Below are positions 55,401-64,000 of a stretch of DNA of 64,000 bases, one piece after another (the stretch's first letter is position 1; every line of letters starts with the position of its first letter). Source of the stretch: Acarospora socialis (lineage: Eukaryota > Ascomycota > Lecanoromycetes > Acarosporales > Acarosporaceae); the NCBI GenBank assembly GCA_025617375.2, contig JAMYGW020000015.1:1-64000 (forward strand). The letters run 5' to 3'. Under the pieces are notes generated by a model. The model had not been told where the DNA came from, searched no databases, and saw only the letters and a program-made list of their open reading frames with translations. Made by a program: the position numbers and the translations under genes.

Positions 55401-58400
55401 AATTTATATTGGATAATCTTAAATTATCTAAATAAAATAGAACTAAGCTAAATGTAAATATGTTTGTATAAATATTCATAAAAATATTATTATTAATGGT
55501 GTTGTTAAAAAATAAAGAAATATCTGATCAAGAAATGTTTAAAAATAATTCATGTCATTTTGGGCTATAAACATAACCCAGGAATGCTGTCAAAGTTCCG
55601 GCTAACTATAACCTAAATTTATCTGTATAGCGCCCCTGTATTTTATCAATATATTAGTCCCCGATATTTAGCAGATATCTTTATAATATATATCATTTAA
55701 AACCTTGTGTAACCCTTTTATTTTAGTTAGGAACTTCCGACTGTACATTAAGTAGCATTTCAGCCACCCACTAGTGACCCAGTCTGTAGCGATTATATAA
55801 TTAACCGACGGTCTGTAAACAGATAATGAATGTTTAACCGTTTTCACTAGTGTAGCCAGGTAACATACCCAATACCCATGTCAGGGCATTCTACTTTAGT
55901 TTTTAATTAATGCTAATGCAAAAAATTATAAAACAGTATCTTTTTAATTATATATTACATATACTCTAAATTAAAGTAAGACTTTGATTTGGGGGAGTCA
56001 AGTTAGAGATATCCTCTAAATTTATATTTCATTTCGTCTATAATATATGGTTTAACTATTAAAACTAAATCAGCCGTAGATTGTTTTCAGATACTTATTT
56101 TTCATTGAGCAATATGTCCTGCTTTCACAACACTAGTTTTAAGGCCATATTTTTCTTTAATGATTTTACTTAAGTAAACACAATCCTCATATGTAAAACT
56201 GTTGGTTGCAAGAGATATTCCTGGATTCTTTTGTCTGGATCCATCTTGCATAATTCAATGAGCTAAACCTATTGGTGTTATAAATTCTCCTATTCACTCT
56301 GGTATCTTTTTTACCATACTACCATTAACTTCATGATAAAATGAGTCATATACTCAGAATAGACTAGTAAAACTATATGTTGTTAATCTATAGTTATAGC
56401 GAGTTGATGTGGGATCTAATCGTTTATCATCCATTGATTCAGATTTAACAACCAATTTAGGTGTAACATTAGAACAGTAACCTAATTCATGCAAAAGAAT
56501 ATTAAGATGATGAATATAAGCAGAATTTCTTACACCCTGTTCTATACTAAACCGTACAATATCCATCTGTTGACCTTTTATCTTGTTACACCATAAATCA
56601 CCCAACATACCATATATTATTATTGATAATACATCAATATTATGAGGACCAATCCTGCGGATTGCTCTCGTTCTACCTTTATTAAAAGGTAAGGTAGGAG
56701 AAATGATGTTATTATTATTATAATCTTTAACTTGAGATATCACCAATCAATTTGGCCACATAATTTTTTTGTATAGCCATCATTAAAATAAAGATCACTG
56801 TACCAATAGTTCAAACTAATGTTCTAGGAGCTTTGTATGATCCGTAATATAAACCTCTACCTATATGTAAGTATATTATAAAGAAGAAAGCTGAAGCTGT
56901 ATTTGCATGTAAATAACGTAATAATCATCCATTATTTACATCACGCATAATCAAATAGTGTTAATTATCTACGATGTTCTAATCGTTAGACGTACTATCT
57001 ATAGGATTAAAATAGAAAAGATATTTCTTTTTATATAATCTATTTGTATCAATGTAACAATTACATGTATTACTACTAGATTTTAATCCTAATGATTTAT
57101 GTGCGGCACTATATGAAGCAAAAGGAGAACCTTTAATCATATTTTTACCTTCATATATATAAACAGTGTTTGACTTTTCAGATCTGTTAGCTAAACTAAA
57201 TGCCCGTACATGATCAATATGAGGCATATTAGCCTGTACATCAAATAGAGGATCTTTAGCTAATATAGCTTGAGATCTTTCAAAAACACCTTATATAATT
57301 TCATCTATATTTTTAGTAGATGTTGTACCATATCTTTTGTTAATAATGTCTGAAATATCCAGAAATAATCTTTTACCTTCTGGTAAAAAGTAGTAACCAT
57401 GTATTTTTAACAATAAAGCCACTCTTCATAATTTAAAATATATAGCTTTACGTGTATACATATTAGACGAGTCTAAATAAGGCAATAAATAGTAATATAG
57501 ACTGTCTACACTATTATCAACTAAAGATACTACATTTGTTTTTACATTAGTCGTACTTACTACATTCAAAGGCAATATTTTAATCTTTTGTAAAACATTG
57601 CTAGGTAATCTAGTTAAAAAGGTTGTTATGGCATTTAAACTTTCTTGACTTGTATTTTTTTGAGCTACTTGTAGATACAAAGCAGACCCTGTTTTAATAC
57701 CAAAAGTACCTTCACCTTCTAGAAATCCTATGAATCAGTTAGGGTTTATTATAATTTGAAAATTTCTAACTTGATATGTAAATATTTCTCTTTTAGAGTT
57801 CATACCTTTTTTAAGAGATATGATTCTTGCCATTTAAACATCCGATTTTTTTTGATGTAATCTTTAATAAGCACAGCCTCATTAAAGTCTTCAAAATCTA
57901 ATCTTTTACTAGTGTGTAAATGGAAACAATTGAAAAGAGGACATATTACATTTTTTATATCTGTATAATTTTCTACAATAAAAGAACAACGATTTCTACT
58001 ATTTTCTACTGTAACAATTCCTATATTTAACTTAGATTTATGGTATGAAGAACCTCAATATCATCAAGATGTAATGATATTTTAAATATGAATTTTACAT
58101 AATTACGATCTAAAGTAATTAAAAAGTTACCTTCTGCATCAGTAAATCCTTAAAATCAAAACAAGAAATCATCAGAGACACCAGATAATCTGGAGTTCTC
58201 TGTGTCTAATTCAGACTTTTTATAGGAAATAATAGAAAAATGAAAAAATCCCATTTTTTTTTTTTATTACCCGATACATAAATAAAGAATAGTAAACTTA
58301 TACCTATTAAAAGGTATAGATAATTAATCACATCTATCTATAATTTTTCAATCACAGTTGGACTATATAATCATCTCTATCATTATTTATATATAGGATG

Positions 58401-58729
58401 CCAAGCGTATAGTCTCTGAAGATCCTACTAGCAAATTATTACTTTGGTTTCTTGCTGATTGTCCTCTATATTAAGGAGTTTCCAGCATACAGCTTGGTTT
58501 AAAGAGCACACTATGCGGAATTTTAAATATGCTCAACAGAATTAAATGCTTCTAAGGCACTAGGATTATAATGCATTGCTAAAGTTACACCAGTTATTAT
58601 TTGTATTATTAAACATAGGGCTAATAAGGAACCAAAATTTCAAAGATAGCTTATGTTTGATGGCTGTGGAGAATCAATTACGTAGGAATTAACCATTTTT
58701 AATAAAGGATGACTTTTTAAAATTCTCAT
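48214..58729 (-). CDS. cob: apocytochrome b (six exons, five introns), with a long C-terminal extension
   Basis: Core of complex III. Exons: 58529-58729 ([17 protein letters not shown] to FNSVEH), 56775-56951 ([19 protein letters not shown] to FILMMA), about 55572-55590 (TAFLGYV), about 53023-53062 ([13 protein letters not shown]), about 51202-51267 ([22 protein letters not shown]) and 48214 to about 50122 ([14 protein letters not shown], then [19 protein letters not shown], to [14 protein letters not shown]). The heme-ligand histidines are in exon 2 and exon 6. The natural C-terminus would fall near 49470, but the frame continues unbroken for about 420 more codons to 48214. The last junction appears to lack the usual Phe of WGGFSVNN, so its boundary is uncertain by a codon. 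Confidence 0.92.
50123..51201 (-). other. cob intron 5, group I, with frameshifted LAGLIDADG gene
   Basis: The ORF is in frame with exon 5 at its start ([15 protein letters not shown]...). It has the motifs [14 protein letters not shown] and [16 protein letters not shown], and ends near 50240 (KKFNIPDKY). Two frameshifts at A- and T-runs (near 50925 and 50815) interrupt it. Group I S-type sequence GGACTATATC is at 50200-50210 on the plus strand. Confidence 0.8.
51268..53022 (-). other. cob intron 4, group I
   Basis: 1.75-kb intron between LWGATV and ITNLMS. The core at 52798-52990 shows (plus strand) GGACTATATC, TAGTCTCTGAAGATCCTAC, GGTTTCCTGCTGATTG and GGTTTCCAGCATATAG. It carries the open LAGLIDADG gene at 51326. 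Confidence 0.88.
51326..52690 (-). CDS. LAGLIDADG endonuclease of cob intron 4
   Basis: About 450 codons. The frame is open from roughly 52690, but the start codon is unclear (no early ATG; a GTG at 52489 is internal to the domain). Motif 1 is [14 protein letters not shown] and motif 2 is [32 protein letters not shown] and [18 protein letters not shown] are the usual LAGLIDADG_1 helices. A ~110-residue C-terminal part ends in a NUMOD1-like unit ([19 protein letters not shown]). It looks intact; probably a homing endonuclease or maturase. Confidence 0.87.
53063..55571 (-). other. cob intron 3, group I, with GZ and GIY-YIG genes
   Basis: 2.5-kb intron between the 19-20-nt exon TAFLGYV and LPYGQM; the junctions are ambiguous by one base. 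The 3' core at 53162-53240 is closely related to those of cob intron 2 and cox3 intron 3. It carries a GZ ORF in frame with the exon and a GIY-YIG gene. Confidence 0.85.
53430..54321 (-). pseudogene. GIY-YIG endonuclease of cob intron 3, decaying
   Basis: The first 158 codons (53845-54321) are open: [20 protein letters not shown], then [22 protein letters not shown]. The YIG element reads YVR, losing the conserved Gly. The linker at 53660-53740 has an expanded TTTTTTATC nonamer array and several stops. A NUMOD1-like end remains open (53447-53635: [20 protein letters not shown]). Probably inactive. Confidence 0.75.
54331..55590 (-). CDS. GZ-family orphan membrane protein fused in frame to cob exon 3
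   Basis: 420 codons from the exon TAFLGYV, with no stop between exon and intron (TGA = Trp). An internal ATG at 55479 would give about 382 residues. Parts: N-terminal helices, the block [19 protein letters not shown], a glycine zipper ([40 protein letters not shown]), a linker, [33 protein letters not shown] and two C-terminal helices. Closest relative in the window is the ORF in cox3 intron 3. As an exon-fused intron ORF it would be made from unspliced cob transcripts, as maturases are. Confidence 0.78.
55591..56774 (-). other. cob intron 2, group I
   Basis: 1.18-kb intron between FILMMA and TAFLGYV. The 3' core at 55737-55815 is shared with cob intron 3 and cox3 intron 3. It carries one LAGLIDADG gene. 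Confidence 0.87.
56003..56761 (-). CDS. LAGLIDADG endonuclease of cob intron 2
   Basis: 252 residues from the ATG at 56761, not in frame with exon 2. It has [21 protein letters not shown] (first motif), [12 protein letters not shown], and [17 protein letters not shown] (second motif), then [20 protein letters not shown]. Homologous to the gene in cox3 intron 3. Open throughout with TGA = Trp. Confidence 0.85.
56952..58528 (-). other. cob intron 1 (after codon 67), group I, with degenerate LAGLIDADG gene
   Basis: Inserted after base 201 of the coding sequence, a common fungal site. A group IB core lies at 58360-58500 (plus strand GGACTATATAAT, TAGTCTCTGAAGATCCTAC, GGTTTCTTGCTGATTG, GTTTCCAGCATACAGC). 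The endonuclease (about 56979-58255) shows [20 protein letters not shown] and [17 protein letters not shown]-type second-motif sequence near 57720. It ends in a NUMOD1-like unit ([19 protein letters not shown], open at 56979-57227). Several in-frame stops break it. Confidence 0.82.
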
Positions 58730-59553
58730 TTTTTTTCTTTAGATTATTTAATTTTATTTGTTTACTTTTCTAGAAATTTGTAAAATATTAAGTAAATATA
58801 GGGGTTTAATATTCAAATATTAATTAATATGATAAATATCTAGATATATTTTAGGGGGTCTCTAGATATTTTTAAAAAGATCTCTAGTTGTCTAATTTTA
58901 GGCTATTTTTTTTTCCTGGTTAGGTTGTTTACTATTTACTGTTAACCATTGACCGTATAATGTTAACTGTTGACTATTCATTGTAGCATCCGGCTAAATA
59001 AGAATTAATCTTATTGCTAATATCTTTTAAACATTAAAACATACCATTTTCTTACAAATTTTTTGCTTCATCATTTTTAATAAAAAAATTCAACCGTAAA
59101 CACTACCATAGCAGTAAAAATTAATATAGCCAAAACAGGAACAAATACAATCTGTAAGATTGGGTAAGTACTGTTATAATTTTAAACTATAAAATTATTT
59201 ATAATTTATTGTTTAATTATCTATTATTTTTATAAGCAAAAAGCGAAGTAAATAATAAGATGAAAATGGAAGATTAATCCTATAGACGTTTTAGAAATAA
59301 ATGGTAAAAAGGTGTGTACTAGCAAATAAAAACAAAAATCAAAAATGATTATTACCAAAGATATTAGATATGTTTTTTGATGTTTTTATATGTTTTTATA
59401 TCTTTTTATATATTTTTAATGGTGCTAGATAAACCTAATAAAAAGCTATTAATGAAGCAAAGAAAAAGACAAATTGACCAATTTAAGGAATATTCCTTAA
59501 ATTGTCTCTAAGTGCTTTTGTATTAGATATATTTCACCACTGAGGAGTAGAAT
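58730..59553. other. non-coding region upstream of cob
   Basis: No gene is seen. Bases 58855-58917 (GGGGGTCTCTAGATATT ... TCTAATTTTAGGCTATT) resemble 26366-26425 beside the heptamer array. The remainder is low-complexity AT sequence. Confidence 0.55.
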
Positions 59554-60440
59554 TTATCCCAGCTGCAAGATAAAATTTTTCATAACAGGATCATTTGCCC
59601 TAAAGTGATCTACTAAAAATCTTTGCATTTCTGGCGAAAAAAGATTAGAAGAAAGATGACTACCTGTTTGTTGATACCGCAAGTCAAGACATTGAGCAAT
59701 GTTACTAGCTAGAGGTTGATTAGTATCATTCTGGTTATATTGACCTACCAGACGGTTAAGTTGACCGAGAGGATCCTGAGGAGTAGTTCTAGATAGATGA
59801 TGATTATACCCACCTCTTTGGTTACCTAGATTACCTTGGTTACCCATCATGTTACATATGACATCATCTTTAAACAGATATATAAATTTATTGATAATTA
59901 ATTCAAAAGTTTAAAGGATAAAATAATAAAGTATAACCAATGCACCAAAATTAACACAAGTTACTTTATATGTCATAAATACTGCTATAATAAATATATA
60001 TAATAGATAGAGGTGAGTTAAAATCCGGGTTTTGTGAGACAAGTGTTACTTGACTTACAATACAACTAATTAAACCACTATATACGAAAAATAATGGCAT
60101 GATATTTAACTCCATACAACAAACTTTTAAAGAAGATTAAAAAAAAAATAACCATTACTGAAACAAACACAACAATTACTAAATGACTTTTGAGAAAACT
60201 TAATAATTTATTTGGAATAAAAAATCCACTATGTAAAGGTGAATTTATAAATTTATGTGGTTTAGGTGGGTTATGTGTATCTGTACTGATATTATTTGCA
60301 ATAGTGCTAAATAAACCAAATAAAATTAATAACAGTAAACTGTTATCTGCTAAAGAAAGATATGGTATTAATATATAAAAAAGTAATTCCACTAATATAT
60401 ATAAAACATAAGATGTAATAACACCAGCGCTGCTTACCAT
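59554..60440 (-). pseudogene. displaced nad5 3' end followed by a broken SPL-family tail
   Basis: The frame at 60078-60440 starts with a near-copy of the last nad5 helix ([38 protein letters not shown]). It runs straight into the SPL motif NPPKPHKFINSPLHSGFF and a membrane helix, then stops. About 200 bases further a second open stretch (59554-59850, 98 codons) matches the C-terminal domain of the ORF at 24312 (QPLASNIAQCL, SHLSSNLFSPEMQRFL). It appears to be an older nad5-SPL fusion, cut off from nad5 and decaying. Confidence 0.7.
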
Positions 60441-60559
60441 TATATATTAATAATAATGAAACAAACACACAAGATAGAAATACTCCTTATAAAATACAGA
60501 CTACAGACCAGAAGTTTTAATATTTTTATTTAGATCTTTATATGTTTATTAGCTAATCT

Positions 60560-61290
60560 AAAAATGTTCTATTTATATTTAGTATTTTGATACATTTCTG
60601 TTATTATATCAATGTGAACAATTAAAAAATATGCAAAATATATGGAATTACTAGCTATAATTAAAAAAATAAAACCAAAAAGCATTAAAAGTTTATTTGA
60701 TTTATTTGTAAAAGTAAAACCCTTCATAAAATAATAATAGAAATCCTCTCCGATTATTTTTTTTTAATAAAAAAAAAATAATCCCATTTTTCGTTGAGAA
60801 TTTTTGTGTTCATATATAATATTATTAAATAATATATTAACAATAGTATAGATATAGTTAGTACTAAATTAGCATATAAAAACTCCATTGCTAATTTAAT
60901 TCCATCTGTAACATTACTATCAGCATTTTTTAAAACAGAAACTGTTCTATCGTCTTGATATATATTTGAAATTATATAAATATTTTCTCATAAACTATAA
61001 GCAATATATATATAATAAAACTAGTTATCACTAATGAGACTCAATTTACAAACATAACTGTTTTTGTTTTATTAATATATAAATATAATAATATTACAAG
61101 TAATAGTAACATAAAAACACTTATCCATAAATTGCAATAAAATAAATTAATTACATTTTCCACATTATCCCCCTCTTCTATGACAGAACTTGCTGGACAT
61201 GTACCACCACTATTTTTATCATTATTAGAAAGATTATTTTTGCAACAATCTAAACTTTTTTTAGTTCATGTATTTACAGCATTAGTACCC
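60560..61290 (-). pseudogene. GZ-family copy, broken
   Basis: It contains the family motif CPASSVIEEGDNVENVINLF followed by helix IFMLLLLVILLYLYI-like sequence, and near 60700-60850 a second part resembling the C-terminal helices of the nad5 tail (YMNTKILNEKW-like, MLFGFIFLIIASNSIYF). The frame is interrupted several times. It lies directly downstream of the nad5 fusion. Confidence 0.6.
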
Positions 61291-61300
61291 ACAAAAACTA

Positions 61301-62540
61301 TTATTTTTTGTAATATAGATATAATTCTGTTATTATATCTATATATTGGATAAAAAAAAATATTGCCAAAATCAAAAGCAAAGAAGCTATGACAGATAAA
61401 ATCCAACCAAATAACATTCATGCTTGGTTGCTTTTACTTGTAAAAGTCAATACTTTAAATAAATAATAATAATAATGTTTTCCAAATATATTTTCTAAAA
61501 AAGATAAATTTCATTTTTCATTAATAATTTTGGTGTTTATATACAACACAAACAATAAGTAAAGTAAAAACAATAGACTGACACTTATTACAAAATAAGA
61601 AGATAAAAACATATTTGTTTCCTCTATTTCATTTGTTGATGGATCTAATGTGCTATAATTTACTCTAGAAATACTATTATAATTTTGATATATTTCTGAT
61701 ATTGTGTCTATACTTATCATCAAATTGTAAGCAAAATAAATAGAAAATAAACTAAAGATAACTAATAAAACCCAAATAATAAAAAGACGTAGCTCCCCAG
61801 ATATCTTTTGTCTGTGTGTATATAAATATATTAATAAAAAAAGCAATAATAATAAGCAAAGATTTAATAATAAATTACTATATAAAAAATTCATTATATT
61901 GTCTACACTATCTCCCTCTTCTATAATAGATTTAGCGGGATAAGCATCAATATTACCATCACAATTACTAGTAGTGTTTTTAGTTGACTCTAAACTTTTA
62001 TTAATTTTTGTATTTGCATAATTAGTTAAAACAAATGCTCCTCCACCTATTGCACCACCTAATGCAACCATTCCTGCTTTAGCGGTAATAGGCATACTAC
62101 CTCGTTTCGCTCCTTGAGCAAAAGCATAAATACCAGCAGATACTGCACCACTAGCACCTAAACTACTTATGGCTGTACCCACAGAACTAGGTAAATTAAC
62201 ATTAGGATTATGTATATGTAGATTAGGTTTTTCTACATTAATATTAGTATTATTATCAGTAACATTTGAATTAACATTTTTAGCTAATTCATTAGCTACA
62301 GATATTTTTCTTTCTGTTTCTTCATCAATACAATATAACGGCGAGAAATCATTTAGTAAAAAGTACATTATAAAGAATAATGTAGCAGATAAAATAAACA
62401 AAATTAGAAAGTTTTTATATTTATTTACCATATTATATAAAAATGTAATATAATTTCCTAATCCTGCTTCAACAATAACATTACCTTGTTTCAAATCAGA
62501 ATGCGTTAATTTTAAATTAAATATACTAGAATTCCTGTTT
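61301..62540 (-). CDS. C-terminal extension of nad5: GZ-family protein
   Basis: In frame with nad5 (see that entry). It shares YCID-ETE-K and the glycine zipper with the free GZ ORF at 35013, and the PA-S-IEEGDS motif with the ORFs at 21569 and 35013 and the broken copy at 60560. It has at least five hydrophobic helices. Whether it is cleaved from ND5 is unknown. Confidence 0.75.
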
Positions 62541-63574
62541 GTTTTAATTGTGGTAAATAAACCAAATAAAATTAACAATAGTAAACTGTTGTCTGCTAAA
62601 TAAAGATATGGTATTAAAATATAAAAAATTAATCCAACTAATATATATAAAGCATAAGATGTAATAACACCAGTATCTAAGCTAGCAATATTTCTACTAA
62701 GATTAACTAATCCTTTTTCTAGACCATAAGGTCCTAATAATTCTACAGAACCTTTATCTATAACCTTAGTAGTTTGACCTCCTAATTTAAGAATAAGACC
62801 AGTCACATATTTGTTATAAAATAGTTCAATTAAAAACCGTTGGTTAAAAAAACTAAATATGTTATAACCAAGTCTAGTAAACTTAAAATGAAGAAGTATT
62901 TTAGGTAAAAATTCGGATAAAACTATAGATATAACACATAATAATATGGTTAAAATTAAAGGTAGTAATTTAAATAGAGTTGGAACAGCAAACTCAGTGT
63001 CTAACATTATTTCATGTGACGGATGTATAAATAAACTGTTATCTGAAAAAAACCCAGAAGCTAAGCCTAAAAATATATCCTTAGTTACATAACCAAAAAA
63101 GATAGAAAAAATAGCCAATATGATTAGAGGTAAACTCATAAATATATCACCTTCATGAACTTGTCTATAATTAACTAAAGGTCCATTAGGGTTAGTTAAA
63201 AAGGTTAAATATAAAACTTTAACTGAGTATAGGGTAGTAAACATAGCACCAATAGTGGCTATGAAATAAACAACCGTACTAGAAAAGTAGAACTGTCCAT
63301 ATGCCGATTCAAGTATAAAGTCCTTAGAGTAGAATCCAGTCATAAAAGGGAAGGCTACTAAACTAAGAGAAGCAATTAACATAACTGAATATGTTAAAGG
63401 TAAGAAAGGTCTTAATCCACCATATTTTCTAAAATCTTGGTTATCAGCTACAGCATGTATTACCGCACCTGCACCTAAGAATAAAAGCCCTTTATAGAAA
63501 GCATGGTTAACTAAATGAAATAAAGCAATGTTATAAGAAGACAAACCTACTGCTATTACCATCATACCTAATTG
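61301..63574 (-). CDS. nad5: NADH dehydrogenase subunit 5, 3' exon, with GZ-family C-terminal extension
   Basis: The last exon of the largest complex I pump subunit; earlier exons lie beyond the right edge. It starts CAATTAGGTATG ([11 protein letters not shown]) after an intron ending in G. NAD5 landmarks: [54 protein letters not shown] and [15 protein letters not shown] near the natural end (about 62540). The frame then continues about 410 codons to a TAA at 61301: a membrane helix, [20 protein letters not shown], an Asn-rich stretch, glycine zipper ([34 protein letters not shown]), [18 protein letters not shown] and three or more further helices. The fusion was read codon by codon at its end. 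Confidence 0.9.
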
Positions 63575-64000
63575 CTAATTATATATATAATATAATTTGG
63601 ACCATTTCTTTATTAGTCTCTGTATTTTTCTCATTTATCTTTGAATGCAATTCATTGGTTAAACTTGCCTATATCACTAGTACTCTTACTATATGTTAGT
63701 AGTGGATAGAATTGTCTGATTAAATTTATTCTGCTGGCTTTTTTGGTTTTCAAAGGATATTTACTAAAATAGTTATCTATTAGACTCAATAATTCGGTTT
63801 TTCTAAAAACAATATATTTAAAGGCATCTATCTTAGGACTAAATATATCTATTCTTCCTCCATATAAACTTATTAGTGGTTCGAGTAAAAATCTATTTTT
63901 TTGAGATATACCTATAAATACTTGTCCGGATTTTTCACAATAATATACTGAACCATCACTATCTATAAACCCGCTTAATCATCCATTATTATATGTTAAA
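63575..64000 (-). other. nad5 intron (partial) with LAGLIDADG gene
   Basis: The intron ends in G immediately before QLGMM. The C-terminal part of a LAGLIDADG endonuclease (stop at 63613-63615) is open to the window edge: GWLSGFIDSDGSVYY, FSKYPLKTKKASRINLIRQF, and the end WIAFKDKWEKYRD. The upstream half and the ribozyme core lie outside. Confidence 0.85.

Overview
The window is a 64-kb piece of a large, AT-rich fungal mitochondrial genome. Every recognisable gene lies on the minus strand, so transcription runs from high to low coordinates. TGA is read as tryptophan (translation table 4): nad4, nad1, cox3, cob, rps3 and others stay open only if TGA is Trp, and a trnW(UCA) is present. A free-standing rps3 inside a group I intron late in rnl, a 269-codon cox3 and the run of nad5, cob, atp9, nad1, nad4, atp6, rns, nad6 and cox3 point to Pezizomycotina (Ascomycota), perhaps Leotiomycetes. 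The exact taxon cannot be read from the window.

Layout from low to high coordinate: the 3' exon of rnl (running off the left edge), its rps3 intron and the main rnl exon (1-5165); trnP, a GIY-YIG element and trnS(UGA) (5192-6723); an accessory block with tRNAs and orphan ORFs (6.9-17.2 kb), ending in a chimeric ORF holding half of cox2; cox3 with three introns (17.3-24.1 kb); an orphan ORF, trnV, trnD and a heptamer array; a homing-endonuclease pair and nad6 (27.2-29.4 kb); a second trnR-trnN copy, trnY, rns and a mitochondrial RNase P RNA (29.6-32.5 kb); orphan ORFs (32.8-37.0 kb); atp6 with one intron and its upstream acidic ORF; nad4; nad1 with one intron; trnR(UCU), atp9 and trnC; cob in six exons with five introns (48.2-58.7 kb); displaced nad5 pieces; and the 3' part of nad5 (61.3-63.6 kb), followed at the right edge by part of its intron. 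cox1, complete cox2, nad2, nad3, nad4L and most of the usual tRNAs downstream of rnl are not in the window; atp8 was looked for and not seen.

The striking feature is the way orphan gene families are interwoven with the respiratory genes. (1) A glycine-zipper membrane family ('GZ') occurs six times: in two cox3 introns, in a cob intron in frame with the upstream exon, as a C-terminal extension of nad5, as a free ORF, and as a broken copy. (2) A second family ('SPL'), marked by a Pro-Lys-Pro...Asn-Ser-Pro-Leu junction motif, forms a ~420-residue C-terminal extension of cob and also appears free, upstream of half of cox2, and behind a displaced copy of the nad5 3' end. (3) An acidic family ending in Asp-Pro-Asp-Gly lies directly upstream of atp6 and has been copied twice. 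Several orphan ORFs carry duplicated 5' leaders of core genes: the nad6 leader in front of three ORFs and the cox3 leader in front of one. Gene 3' ends (trnS, nad5, atp6) also exist as displaced copies. This looks like a recurring mode of mobility in which accessory ORFs exploit the expression signals and reading frames of respiratory genes. Function and database status of these families cannot be judged from sequence alone.
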